NCBI GenBank assembly: GCA_038525525.1
Contig: JBCBHO010000001.1
Location: 248,001 to 312,000 of the forward strand
From: Shimia_B sp038525525
Lineage (GTDB): Bacteria; Pseudomonadota; Alphaproteobacteria; Rhodobacterales; Rhodobacteraceae
Length of the DNA: 64,000 bases
Reading direction: 5' to 3'
Positions 18,414-26,942 of the stretch are shown one piece after another; position 1 is the first letter of the stretch; each line of letters starts with the position of its first letter. The notes below the pieces were generated by a model that had not been told where the DNA came from, did not search any database, and was given only the letters and a program-made list of their open reading frames with translations. A program made the translations under genes and the position numbers.

Positions 18414-19616
18414 GTGTTTGCATTCTGGACCATCGTCGGAGCCCTCACCGCTGCGGTCGTCGTGATCGTGGCGCTCACCGGCCTGCGCGCGCGCCCCGCC
18501 GAAATGGCCGAGAGCCGGGACGTGGAGATCTACAAGGCGCAGCTCGAGGAAGTCGCCCGCGATCTCGAGCGCGGCACCATCACCGAAGCCGATGCCGAGG
18601 CGCTGCGGAGCGAGATCGCCCGCCGCCTCCTCGCGGCCGATGCCGAAGCGAGCGGCGCACCCGGTGCACGCCAGGGCGGCGCGGCGCTCCTCGTGGGGGC
18701 GGGTCTCCTCACCGGGGCGCTGGCCATCGGCGTCTACCTCCTGATCGGCGTGCCAGGCTACGGGGACATGCCTCTCGAGGCGCGCATGGCCGCGATGGAT
18801 GCCCGCGCCGCCGAGCGCCCGAGCCAGTCGGCGGCCGAGGCGCAATTCCGCAGCGTGGTGCCGCGGCCCGAGATTGACCCGGCCGATGCCGAGATCATGG
18901 ACCGGCTGCGCGGGGCCGTGGCCGCCAATCCCGAGGATCAGCGCGGCCTCGGCCTTCTCGTGCAGAACGAGGCACAGCTTGGAAATTTCGAGGCCGCCAT
19001 CGCGGCGCAGCGCCGGCTCATGGCCGTGAAGGGCGAGGACGTCACCGGGGCTGATATCCGGGATCTCGCGGAGCTGATGATCGTGGCCGCGGGGGGCTTT
19101 GTCTCTCCCCAGGCCGAGGAGGTGCTTCGCCGCGCGGCTGCGGCCGCGCCCGAGGACGCGCCCACCCGCTATTATCTTGGCCTCATGTACAACCAGACCG
19201 GACGCGCCGACGCGGCCTTCGCCCTTTGGCGCCCGCTCCTCGAGGAAAGCGCGCCGACCGACCGGTGGTATGCCGCGATCCGCGCGCAGATCCCCGAAAC
19301 GGCCGCCGCCGCCGGCATCCGCTACGTTCTGCCGGAGGGGCGCGGCCCCTCGCAGGAGGACATCGCCGCCGCAGCGGAGCTCGACGCCGCCGACCGTGCG
19401 GAGATGATCGCGGGCATGGTCGAGGGTCTCGCCGACCGTCTCGCCACACAAGGCGGCCCGCCCGCCGACTGGGCGCGCCTCATCCGGGCGCAGGCGGTGC
19501 TGGGGGACCGGGCGCGCGCGCAGGCGATCCTCGACGAGGCCCGCGAGGTCTTTGCCGACCGCGCCGATGCGATGCGGCTCTTCGCCACCACCGCCGTGGA
19601 GACGGGCCTCGAATGA
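18414..19616 (+). CDS. ccmI: c-type cytochrome biogenesis protein CcmI
   Basis: 400 residues from the GTG at 18414 (VFAFWTIVGALTAAVVV), chosen because CcmI proteins normally begin right at the first membrane helix and GGGAGA lies about 8 bases upstream; an ATG at 18387 is the alternative. The first helix is followed by a cytosolic heptad-like segment (EIYKAQLEEVARDLERGTITEADAEALRSEI is the family hallmark region), a second membrane helix (about 95-115) and a periplasmic TPR domain that holds apocytochrome c for haem attachment. It overlaps ruvX by 4 nt. The other ccm genes are not in the window. Confidence 0.9.
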   Translation: MFAFWTIVGALTAAVVVIVALTGLRARPAEMAESRDVEIYKAQLEEVARDLERGTITEADAEALRSEIARRLLAADAEASGAPGARQGGAALLVGAGLLTGALAIGVYLLIGVPGYGDMPLEARMAAMDARAAERPSQSAAEAQFRSVVPRPEIDPADAEIMDRLRGAVAANPEDQRGLGLLVQNEAQLGNFEAAIAAQRRLMAVKGEDVTGADIRDLAELMIVAAGGFVSPQAEEVLRRAAAAAPEDAPTRYYLGLMYNQTGRADAAFALWRPLLEESAPTDRWYAAIRAQIPETAAAAGIRYVLPEGRGPSQEDIAAAAELDAADRAEMIAGMVEGLADRLATQGGPPADWARLIRAQAVLGDRARAQAILDEAREVFADRADAMRLFATTAVETGLE

Positions 19617-20092
19617 TCCTCGACGACATCGCCGATTTCCGCGCGGCGCTGCCCCCGGGGGCGCCCATCGCGGGCCTCGACCTCGGCACTCACACCATCG
19701 GCATCGCGCTCTCGGACAGGCGGCTCAGCGTGGCCACCCCGCTCGACACCGTGCGGCGCAAGAAATTCTCTCAGGATGCGGCCCGTCTCCTGGCGACGCT
19801 CGCTGCCCGCGAGGCCGCGGGCATCGTCCTGGGTCTGCCGCGCAACATGGACGGCAGTGAAGGCCCCCGCTGCCAGGCCACCCGCGCCTTCGCGCGCAAC
19901 CTGACCGCGCTCACAAATCTTCCGATCACCTTCTGGGACGAGCGGCTGAGCACCGTGGCCGCGGAACGGGCCCTCCTTGAGGCAGATACGACACGCAAAC
20001 GTCGCGCGGAGATCATCGATCAGGTCGCCGCCGCGTATATCCTGCAAGGAGCGCTGGACAGGCTACAACATATGGGCAATGAAGGGACATGA
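19613..20092 (+). CDS. ruvX: Holliday junction resolvase RuvX (YqgF family)
   Basis: 159 residues from the ATG at 19613, which overlaps the ccmI stop (ATGA). RNase-H-like fold with the first catalytic Asp in AGLDLGTHTIGIALSD, the GLPRNMDGSEGPRCQATRAFA block, and the DERLSTVAAERAL motif. In bacteria it has been linked to pre-16S rRNA 5' end processing as well as junction cleavage. It sits between ccmI and a DUF1289 gene with 4-nt overlaps on both sides, so the three genes are translated in chain. Confidence 0.93.
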   Translation: MILDDIADFRAALPPGAPIAGLDLGTHTIGIALSDRRLSVATPLDTVRRKKFSQDAARLLATLAAREAAGIVLGLPRNMDGSEGPRCQATRAFARNLTALTNLPITFWDERLSTVAAERALLEADTTRKRRAEIIDQVAAAYILQGALDRLQHMGNEGT

Positions 20093-20337
20093 GCGACGAT
20101 ATCTTGAATCAGTCCGACGCCGTCTGGACCCGCGACACGGTGGAGAGCCCCTGCGTGAAGCTCTGCTCCATCCATCCCACGGAGCGCATCTGCGTGGGAT
20201 GCCTGCGCTCGCTCGAAGAGATCGGGTCCTGGGGCACGCTGACGCCCGAGACGCGCCGCGCGATCATGGCCGAGCTTCCCTCCCGCGCGCCCCGGCTCAA
20301 GGTCCGCCGCGGCGGCCGGGCGCACCGCGCGCGCTGA
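20089..20337 (+). CDS. DUF1289 domain protein
   Basis: 82 residues. The family core has four cysteines in the pattern VESPCVKLCSIHPTERICVGCLRSLEEI, then WGTLTPE and a basic tail. The cysteines suggest a bound metal or Fe-S cluster; function is not established. It overlaps the ruvX stop by 4 nt and ends three bases before a convergent gene. Confidence 0.88.
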   Translation: MSDDILNQSDAVWTRDTVESPCVKLCSIHPTERICVGCLRSLEEIGSWGTLTPETRRAIMAELPSRAPRLKVRRGGRAHRAR

Positions 20338-20340
20338 GGC

Positions 20341-21075
20341 TCACGGGGGAGAGAGCCAATCCGCTCCCGCGAAGTCCGGCCTGAAATAGACGATCATTCT
20401 GCCCTCTGACGCGCCCGCCTCCCACGGCGCGACGCCGTGAAGTGTGAGCCTGTGGAGCCACGTCGCCTCCCCGGGCGCGGCGGGGAGGGGCACACGCTTG
20501 CACGTCTCAAAGCAATGGCGCCGCGCCGCGTGGTAGGTCTCCGTCAGGTCCACTGTCCTCCAGCGCTCGGGCGGCACGCCCTCCAGCGCCGCAGTGAAGG
20601 CCGCGCGCATGATCTCGTGGCTCCCCTCCCAGACGACGAGCGGGCTCGCCCCTGCCGGGCAAGTGTTAAGCGGCAGCCCGAGCACGAAGGCATGGGGTTC
20701 TTGCATAAAGCGCCGCCGCTCCGGGCCCACGGGCAGGAGCCCGTCCACATGGGCCGCATCCCTCAGGCGGCGAAAGCGGTGCGCGGCCTCGCTCTCGTCC
20801 GCGTCGCGCTGCGGATAGCCGGGATAAACGATGGAGAGTTGCCCCGCATCCCAGGGGTAATCGCCCAGCATGTCTGGCAGCGGCGGCCCGCCCGGAACGG
20901 CCCCGCGCGCATCATTGGGCAGTACGTTGACCCCGGCAAACCATGTCTCGCCGTGCCGGAGCCAGGCCGCGCGCGCGTCAGGGTCCCCGGCGATGGCGTC
21001 GGCCACGGGTCGCACGGCCTCGAGCCAGGGGGCGAGACCCGGGACCGTGAACCGCTCCCAGCCCGGCCCGCTCAC
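20341..21075 (-). CDS. Putative Fe(II)/2-oxoglutarate oxygenase-like protein (PhyH-like)
   Basis: 244 residues from a GTG at 21075 overlapping the stop of the TauE gene (GTGA). A plausible facial triad is visible: H109-V-D111 in AAHVDG, then H213 in LTLHGVAP, with Arg at 226 or 232 (GRMIVYFRP) to bind 2-oxoglutarate. Upstream context (PNDARGAVPGGPPLP) and the spacing of about 100 residues between HxD and H fit the phytanoyl-CoA-dioxygenase class. Substrate unknown. The coupling to a TauE-type exporter is notable. The alternative is a non-catalytic relative. Confidence 0.62.
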   Translation of the reverse strand: MSGPGWERFTVPGLAPWLEAVRPVADAIAGDPDARAAWLRHGETWFAGVNVLPNDARGAVPGGPPLPDMLGDYPWDAGQLSIVYPGYPQRDADESEAAHRFRRLRDAAHVDGLLPVGPERRRFMQEPHAFVLGLPLNTCPAGASPLVVWEGSHEIMRAAFTAALEGVPPERWRTVDLTETYHAARRHCFETCKRVPLPAAPGEATWLHRLTLHGVAPWEAGASEGRMIVYFRPDFAGADWLSPP

Positions 21076-21890
21076 GGCGCGAGCACTTCGAGGACCATGT
21101 TGCCCGCGACGAGAAGCAGAAAGACCCCGAAGACGCGCTTGAGCTGCGCGGCGGGGAGGGCATGGGCGATGCGCGCGCCGTAGGGCGCGGTGAGCACGGT
21201 CATGGGCACGATGATGGCAAAGCCCACGAGGTTGATCGCGCCCACGGTGAATGGCGGCACGGGGCCCGAGACCTCGATGAAGAGGAAGCCAAGCACAGCC
21301 GGCGCCGCGATGGCCACGCCAAATCCCGCGGCCGTGGCCACGGCGCGGTGGATCGGCACGCCGAAGAGCGTCATCGTGGGCACGCCAAAGGAGCCACCGC
21401 CTATGCCCATGAGCACTGACAGGAGCCCCATGACCCCGGCGGCCGCGCGGCCACCCCACCCCACGGGGAGCACGGGGCCGAGCCGCCAGCTGCTCTGCCC
21501 CAGAGCCATGTAGAGGCCCACGAGGGCCGCGAGCCCGCCGAAGATGAGCTGCAGCGCCCCGGAGCCGAGCTGCGCCGCCGTCAGGACGCCGAGCGCCGCG
21601 CCCAGCACGAGGCCAGGCGCCCAGGCGCGCAGGATGTCCCAATCGACCGCGCCCTTCTTGTTGTGCGAGGCCGCGGAGCGCCACGAGGTGACAACGACGG
21701 TCGCAAGCGAGGTTGCCACGCAAAGCTGCATGACCTCCGGCCCGTCGAAGCCCAGCGCGCGGAAGCTGTAGAGAAATGCTGGGACGAGGACGATCCCGCC
21801 CCCCACGCCCAGCAGGCCCGCGAGGATGCCCGCGAAGGCACCGATCGCCAGAAGCGCGCCCGCGATGGGCAGAAGGCTCGTCCAGTCCAT
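21072..21890 (-). CDS. TauE/SafE-family anion exporter
   Basis: 272 residues with about eight hydrophobic helices and the two inverted repeats of the family, each marked by a Gly-rich start: GILAGLLGVGGGIVLVP (about 20-36) and GLLSVLMGIGGGSFGVP (about 155-170). Members export sulfite, sulfoacetate or related organosulfur anions across the inner membrane. It begins 3 bp after dusA stops and overlaps the oxygenase-like gene. Its place near a candidate desulfonation locus (monooxygenase at 24.9 kb) makes sulfite a plausible cargo, but this is inference. Confidence 0.88.
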   Translation of the reverse strand: MDWTSLLPIAGALLAIGAFAGILAGLLGVGGGIVLVPAFLYSFRALGFDGPEVMQLCVATSLATVVVTSWRSAASHNKKGAVDWDILRAWAPGLVLGAALGVLTAAQLGSGALQLIFGGLAALVGLYMALGQSSWRLGPVLPVGWGGRAAAGVMGLLSVLMGIGGGSFGVPTMTLFGVPIHRAVATAAGFGVAIAAPAVLGFLFIEVSGPVPPFTVGAINLVGFAIIVPMTVLTAPYGARIAHALPAAQLKRVFGVFLLLVAGNMVLEVLAP

Positions 21891-21893
21891 GGA

Positions 21894-22910
21894 TCAGGCG
21901 GCCGCGTCGGCCCGCGCGCCCATGACGGCTTCACGCGCCTGAGCGAGGAGCGCGAGGCCTGCCCCCTCCCGCGTGGCGCCTTCCGACAGGATGCGCCGCC
22001 AGGCCCGCGCGCCCGGCTGGCCCGCATAGAGCCCGAGCATGTGCCGCGTCACCTGATGGAGGCTGCCACCGCCCTCTAGGTGCCGGGCGATGTAGGGCTC
22101 CATGGCATCGAGCACCTCCTCGCGGCTGCGATGGCGCCCCGCGCCGAAGAGGCGCCTATCGGCGTCCATGAGGAGATCAGCTGGCCTGTGATAAGCTGCG
22201 CGGCCCACCATGACGCCTGCCATGTGCGCGAGATGGGCCTCGGCGTCTTCGAGGCTCTCGACGCCGCCATTGATCGCGAGAGAAAGGCTCGGGAAGGCGC
22301 GCGCCATCTCGTAGACGAGATCGTAATCGAGAGGCGGGATGTCCCGGTTTTCTTTTGGGCTCAGCCCCTTGAGCCACGCCTTGCGTGCATGGATCGTCAC
22401 CTGCCGCAGCCCCGTCGACTGCAACGTCTCGAGAAAGGCTGGCAGCACCTCCGCGGGCTCCTGGTCATCGACGCCGATGCGGCATTTCACGGTCACCGGG
22501 ATCTTCACGGCGGCGGCCATGGCAGCGACGCAGGCGGCCACGCGCGCGGGCTCTTTCATCAGCACGGCGCCGAAGGTGCCCGATTGCACGCGATCCGACG
22601 GGCAGCCGACATTGAGGTTCACCTCCGCGTAGCCTGCCTCCTCCGCCATGCGTGCGGCCTGGGCCAGCTCGCCGGGCTCGGAGCCGCCGAGTTGCAACGC
22701 CAACGGATGCTCCGCGGGGTCATGGTCCAGCAGCCTGAGCGCCCCGCCTCGCACGAGGGCGGCCGATGTCACCATCTCGGTATAAAGCCGCGTGTAAGCC
22801 GTGAATTGCCGGTGGAAGATCCGGCAATGCCGGTCCGTCCACGCCATCATCGGCGCGACGGAGAGGCGGGCGACGGCCCTGGCGGCAGGGGTGTGAGGCG
22901 GTTGGCTCAT
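21894..22910 (-). CDS. dusA: tRNA-dihydrouridine synthase DusA
   Basis: 338 residues. FMN-binding TIM barrel with SVAPMMAWTDRHCRIFHRQ at the N-terminus, the catalytic cysteine in NVGCPSDRVQSGTFGAVLM, VKCRIGVDD, and TIHARKAWLKGLSPKENR. These are DusA hallmarks (reduction of uridines 20/20a in the tRNA D-loop, NADPH-dependent). It follows the Gfo/Idh gene by 48 bp and precedes the TauE gene by 3 bp. Confidence 0.94.
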   Translation of the reverse strand: MSQPPHTPAARAVARLSVAPMMAWTDRHCRIFHRQFTAYTRLYTEMVTSAALVRGGALRLLDHDPAEHPLALQLGGSEPGELAQAARMAEEAGYAEVNLNVGCPSDRVQSGTFGAVLMKEPARVAACVAAMAAAVKIPVTVKCRIGVDDQEPAEVLPAFLETLQSTGLRQVTIHARKAWLKGLSPKENRDIPPLDYDLVYEMARAFPSLSLAINGGVESLEDAEAHLAHMAGVMVGRAAYHRPADLLMDADRRLFGAGRHRSREEVLDAMEPYIARHLEGGGSLHQVTRHMLGLYAGQPGARAWRRILSEGATREGAGLALLAQAREAVMGARADAAA

Positions 22911-22958
22911 GACGCGGCGGGGTAGCGGATCGCGGCACTGAAGGGAAGTCCGCCGCGC

Positions 22959-24074
22959 TCAGGCCACAGCTGCGGCGTCCCCGAAATCGAGCCGGATCGC
23001 GCGGCCTTCCAAGGCCGATTGCTGCGCGGCGAGCCCCATCTCCACGGCGCGCGCGCCGTCGGTGAGCGTCACCTCCACCCGGCCCTCCCCGCGCACGACG
23101 GCATTGAAGCGGGCGTGCTGGTAGTAGGTGGAGCCGTTGTGATCGCCGGCCTCGAGCAGCGCGGGGTCTACCGGGATGTCGCGCTCCGTGGGGCCCTTGG
23201 GCGAACGCGGAGAAACGACCACGCGGGGCACCGGTGCGGGCCCAAGCGCCGCCGACCAGAAGCGGCCCGGCCCCGGCACTTGGCATTCGATCTTGCCGTC
23301 ACGCCCCATGGCGGCGATCTCTTCCTGGTAGCGGGAGCCCTCGGCGAACATGCAGAGCTCGAGCATCGCGCGCTTGCCGTTGGCGAAATCCACGATGACA
23401 TAGCCATTGTCCCAGACGTCGGGCACCTCGCCGCCATAGCTCTCGCCGGTATGATTCACCGCCTGCCCGGCGGAGGCCATGACGCGCACGGGCTCGGATT
23501 TCATCGCGAGCCGCATGAGATCGAAGAAGTGGCAACACTTCTCGACAAGCGTGCCGCCGGTGTTGCGGTTGAAGCGGTTCCAGTTTCCGATCTTGGGCAG
23601 GAAGGGGAAGCGGTGCTCGCGGATCGTGAGCATTTCGATCCCGCCCGTGGCCGCGGCCACCTCGCTCAGCAGCGCCGCGATGGGGGGCATGTAGCGATAC
23701 TCCATCGCCACCCAGACGGGCGCCTGGTAGCGCTCCTCGAAGACCTTGAGCCGCGCGGCTTGGTCGGCGTGGGTGTAAAGCGGCTTCTCGCAGAGGATCG
23801 GCAGGTGCCGGATCCGCGAGATCTCGAAAAGCTGGTCCACGTGCAGGTGGTTCGGCGAGACAATAACGAGCGCGTCGACGTTTTCGTCCCGGACCATGTC
23901 CTCCATCGTGGCCGCGATGCGCGCGCCGCCCGCCATGGCGGAGGCATGCTCGGCGATCTCGGGGATGGGATCGAGCACCGCGCTCACCTCGCCCTGCGGC
24001 AGAAGCCCGATATTCTGGATGTGTTCCTGTCCCATCATGCCGCAGCCGATGACGCCGTAGCAGACCTTCTTCAT
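22959..24074 (-). CDS. Gfo/Idh/MocA-family oxidoreductase
   Basis: 371 residues from the ATG at 24074, preceded by GAGG at proper spacing; an in-frame GTG 9 bases earlier overlaps the regulator stop and is the alternative. N-terminal NAD(P)-binding motif GVIGCGMMGQEHIQN, the family EKP motif (CEKPLYT, about residue 97), and a central EKCCHFFDLM with the usual catalytic-region His. The family oxidises or reduces sugars and inositols. It follows the GntR gene directly and is divergent from the monooxygenase operon, so it likely acts on the same substrate class. Confidence 0.88.
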   Translation of the reverse strand: MKKVCYGVIGCGMMGQEHIQNIGLLPQGEVSAVLDPIPEIAEHASAMAGGARIAATMEDMVRDENVDALVIVSPNHLHVDQLFEISRIRHLPILCEKPLYTHADQAARLKVFEERYQAPVWVAMEYRYMPPIAALLSEVAAATGGIEMLTIREHRFPFLPKIGNWNRFNRNTGGTLVEKCCHFFDLMRLAMKSEPVRVMASAGQAVNHTGESYGGEVPDVWDNGYVIVDFANGKRAMLELCMFAEGSRYQEEIAAMGRDGKIECQVPGPGRFWSAALGPAPVPRVVVSPRSPKGPTERDIPVDPALLEAGDHNGSTYYQHARFNAVVRGEGRVEVTLTDGARAVEMGLAAQQSALEGRAIRLDFGDAAAVA

Positions 24075-24079
24075 CGCTC

Positions 24080-24772
24080 TCACCTCGTGCGCGAGACGAA
24101 CCGCGCCGCCTCGCTGTCAAACCATGTCTCGGACGCCTCCACCACGCGCCCCCCGGCCCAGCCGCGCCGCGCCACGTGGCCCACGATGCTGCCGGGCGCG
24201 GGACCAAGCGCGCCCCAGTCGGGCAGCGTGCCCGTGCCCACGCGATCTTCCGTGCGTGCAATCGCGATCCCGAGGCGCTCCTGATAGGTGAGGTAGAGGC
24301 TTTCGGAAAGCTCTTGCCGGGCCAGACCTGCGGCGCCGGGCGCGTCGAGCCAGATTTCCTCCAGCGCAGCAGCGACGCCGTCGAGCCGCCGCAGCCGCCG
24401 GACCCGTAGCACGCGCGCTTCGTGGGTCTCGGTGGGCAAGTGTTCAGGCCGCGGCACGGCCTCGGCCGAAATCACCTCCGCCGTGGGAAGCCCGCCCCCC
24501 TCGGGCCGCTCAAGCCGGAAGAACGCGTAAACCGATCGCGCATCCACACTCTGGCGCACGTAGTTGCCGGATCCCTGCACCCGCTCCAGGAGCCCGCGCT
24601 CTGTCAGGTCATCGAGCGCACGACGCAGCGTGCCGACGGCCACGCCCATCCCCTGCGCCATCTCGCGCTCGCCGGGCAGGCGCGCCCCGTCGGCCAGCCG
24701 CCCCGCCGCGATCTCGCGGACGAGCAATTCGCTGATCTGCATGTGTTTGGGCAGGCTCCCGCGGGCATCCAT
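24080..24772 (-). CDS. GntR-family regulator, HutC/UTRA type
   Basis: 230 residues from the ATG at 24772; no good ribosome site is visible before it, and the frame runs 37 codons further upstream over the promoter, so a leaderless message is possible. The winged-helix part (residues about 10-72) shows the GntR pattern: ISELLVREIAAGRLADGARLPGEREMAQ and a long recognition region ending ERVQGSGNYV. The C-terminal UTRA ligand domain ends with ETWFDSEAARFV. HutC-type members sense sugar phosphates, amino acids or similar. Likely controls both its own operon and the divergent monooxygenase/TRAP genes. Confidence 0.88.
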   Translation of the reverse strand: MDARGSLPKHMQISELLVREIAAGRLADGARLPGEREMAQGMGVAVGTLRRALDDLTERGLLERVQGSGNYVRQSVDARSVYAFFRLERPEGGGLPTAEVISAEAVPRPEHLPTETHEARVLRVRRLRRLDGVAAALEEIWLDAPGAAGLARQELSESLYLTYQERLGIAIARTEDRVGTGTLPDWGALGPAPGSIVGHVARRGWAGGRVVEASETWFDSEAARFVSRTR

Positions 24773-24787
24773 GGAGGAAGACTCGAT

Positions 24788-24810
24788 TATTGATACACTA
24801 TTGATGCACT
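24788..24810. promoter_or_regulatory. Tandem 11-bp-period repeat between divergent genes, candidate GntR operator
   Basis: TATTGATACACT and TATTGATGCACT follow each other with an 11-bp period (one helical turn), differing at one base. The repeat starts 16 bp upstream of the gntR ATG and overlaps a possible promoter for the monooxygenase gene (TTGATG at 24801, TACGCA at 24824, spacer 17 bp). It is AT-rich in a GC-rich background. Confidence 0.5.
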
Positions 24811-24863
24811 CTGTTCCGGCTGTTACGCAAGCCGCAATTGAAAGGCTCCACGCGGAAGAATCG

Positions 24864-26018
24864 ATGAGCGTCGTCCCCATCACCTCCCCCGATCTGACCG
24901 GTGCCGAAGTGAGCTGGTTCTCCGCGCTTTGCTCGGACGATTACCAGTTCCTCGGCGTGCCGGACGGCGCGCTCCGCTCGAGCTGGGCCCATTGCCGGGA
25001 CATCGTGCTGGAGGCCGAGCGGCAGGGGTTTCGCAATATCCTGTGCCCCTCCTCCTACCAGGTGGGGCAGGATACGCTGAGCTTCGTGGCGGGCTGTGCG
25101 CCGCTCACCGAGAAGATCAACATGCTCGCCGCCGTCCGCTGCGGTGAGATGCAGCCCATCATGCTCGCGCGCACCATCGCCACGCTCGATCACATGATGG
25201 AGGGGCGGCTGACGGTGAACATCATCTCCTCGGACTTCCCCGGGGAAAAAGCCGAGAGCGGCTACCGCTACCAACGCTCCCGCGAAGTGGTGGAGATCCT
25301 GAAGCAGGCCTGGACGCGGGACGAGATCACCTACCACGGCGAGGTCTACCAGTTCGACGGCGTCACGACCGACCCCGCACGCCCCTATCAGACGGGCGGG
25401 CCGCTCCTTTATTTCGGTGGCTATTCCCCCGCTGCGCTCGATCTCTGCGGGCAGCATTGCGACGTCTATCTCATGTGGCCCGAGCCCAAGGAAAACCTCG
25501 AAGGCCGCATGAAGGACGTCCACCAAGTCGCTGAAAAGTATGACCGGACGCTCGATTACGGCCTCCGCGTGCACATGATCGTCCGCGAGACGGAGGCCGA
25601 GGCCCGCGAATACGCCGATTACATCGTCTCGAAGCTCGACGACGAGTACGGCACGCTCATCCGCGACCGCGCTCTGGACAGCACTTCGCTCGGCGTCTCC
25701 CACCAGGCCAAGGCCCGCGAACTCGCCGACAAATACGGCTTTGTCGAGCCCCATCTCTGGACAGGCGTCGGCCGCGCCCGCTCCGGCTGCGGGGCCGCGC
25801 TCGTGGGATCCGCCGACCAGATCCTCACGCAGATCGAAGAGTACAAGAAGATGGGCATCCGCGCCTTCATCTTCTCCGGCTATCCCCATATCGATGAGGC
25901 AAAGCATTTCGGCCGCCTCGTGATGCCAGAGCTCGAAACGCTCAGCCTGCCCCACGCCTATGGGCGCGTGCCCGCCACCACGCCCGCCACCCCCCTCGGA
26001 ACCGGAGACCGTCGCTGA
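24864..26018 (+). CDS. LLM-class flavin-dependent monooxygenase (SsuD-like)
   Basis: 384 residues from the ATG at 24864, which has GGAAGAA just upstream; the open frame begins 300 bp earlier but that part is inside the regulator gene. Bacterial-luciferase-like TIM barrel with features of alkanesulfonate monooxygenases: LNIL..-type N-terminal strands, LARTIATLDHMMEGRLTVNIISSD, GYRYQRSREVVEILKQAW, and RARSGCGAALVGSADQILTQIEEYKKMGI near the C-terminus. Such enzymes use reduced flavin from a separate reductase and oxygen to cleave C-S bonds (or other oxidations). The next two genes are an aldo/keto reductase and a flavin reductase, a set that matches the sulfoquinovose monooxygenase pathway. Substrate is inferred only. 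Confidence 0.87.
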   Translation: MSVVPITSPDLTGAEVSWFSALCSDDYQFLGVPDGALRSSWAHCRDIVLEAERQGFRNILCPSSYQVGQDTLSFVAGCAPLTEKINMLAAVRCGEMQPIMLARTIATLDHMMEGRLTVNIISSDFPGEKAESGYRYQRSREVVEILKQAWTRDEITYHGEVYQFDGVTTDPARPYQTGGPLLYFGGYSPAALDLCGQHCDVYLMWPEPKENLEGRMKDVHQVAEKYDRTLDYGLRVHMIVRETEAEAREYADYIVSKLDDEYGTLIRDRALDSTSLGVSHQAKARELADKYGFVEPHLWTGVGRARSGCGAALVGSADQILTQIEEYKKMGIRAFIFSGYPHIDEAKHFGRLVMPELETLSLPHAYGRVPATTPATPLGTGDRR

Positions 26019-26019
26019 C

Positions 26020-26919
26020 ATGGACCGCATCACGCTAGCCAAGGGCGAAGACACCCCACTCGAGCTCAGCCGCATCGTCTACGGCATGTGGCGGCTGGGC
26101 GACGACGAAGACACCTCGCCCGCCCATATCGAGGCCAAGATCGAGGCCTGCCTCGCCCAAGGCATCACCACCATGGATCAGGCCGACATCTACGGCGGCT
26201 ACGAGGCCGAGGAGCTCCTCGGCGCGGCGTTCAAGGCGGCCCCGGCATTGAAGGACCGTGTCGAGATCGTCACCAAATGCGATATCGTCGCGCCTGCTGG
26301 CCGCTATGCCGATGCGCGCGTGAAGTACTACGACACCTCCCGCGCCCACATCACCGCCTCCGTCGACCACTCGCTCCGGCTCATGGGCGTGGACAAGATC
26401 GACCTCCTCCTCATTCACCGCCCGGACCCGATGATGGACGCCTCCGAGACCGGCGCTGCCCTCGACGCCGTCGTGGCGGCGGGCAAGGTCGCCCATGTGG
26501 GCGTGTCGAACTTCAAGCTCCACGACTGGAACCTCCTTCAATCGGCCATGGACGCTCCCCTCGTGACCAACCAGATCGAGATCAGCCTCCTCCACCACGC
26601 GCCCTTCACAAACGGCGATGTGGCCTACCTGCAGGAGCGCGGCGTGCCGCCCATGGCGTGGTCGCCGCTCGCCGGCGGGGACCTCTTCCGCAACGCCGCC
26701 GTCATGACCGCGCTTGGGAAGATCGCTCAGGCGCAGGGCGTCGATGAAACAGCCGTCGCCGTGGCTTGGCTCCTCGCGCATCCCGCGCGGATCATGCCCG
26801 TCATGGGGACCAACAACCTCGCGCGCATCGCGGGCTTCTCCGACGCGCTCAAGGTCGAAATGGACCGCCAGACGTGGTTTGAGCTTTACACCGCTGCCCT
26901 CGGGCACGAAGTCCCCTAG
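26020..26919 (+). CDS. Aldo/keto reductase (YdhF-like)
   Basis: 299 residues from the ATG at 26020, one base after the monooxygenase stop. Catalytic tetrad positions are visible in TTMDQADIYGGY (Asp, Tyr), VTKCDIV (Lys) and LLLIHRPDP (His). The C-terminal MGTNNLARI is the NADP-phosphate-binding region. It would reduce an aldehyde or ketone with NADPH. Directly following a C-S-cleaving type monooxygenase, it could reduce the aldehyde left after desulfonation, as the reductase does in the sulfoquinovose monooxygenase route; that role is inference. Confidence 0.9.
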   Translation: MDRITLAKGEDTPLELSRIVYGMWRLGDDEDTSPAHIEAKIEACLAQGITTMDQADIYGGYEAEELLGAAFKAAPALKDRVEIVTKCDIVAPAGRYADARVKYYDTSRAHITASVDHSLRLMGVDKIDLLLIHRPDPMMDASETGAALDAVVAAGKVAHVGVSNFKLHDWNLLQSAMDAPLVTNQIEISLLHHAPFTNGDVAYLQERGVPPMAWSPLAGGDLFRNAAVMTALGKIAQAQGVDETAVAVAWLLAHPARIMPVMGTNNLARIAGFSDALKVEMDRQTWFELYTAALGHEVP

Positions 26920-26942
26920 ACGCACGTATCGAAGGGCTAGCC

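Noticed and set aside
24564..24863. N-terminal extension of the LLM monooxygenase
   Set aside because: Overlaps the regulator gene on the other strand; the ATG at 24864 has a ribosome site and a normal N-terminus.
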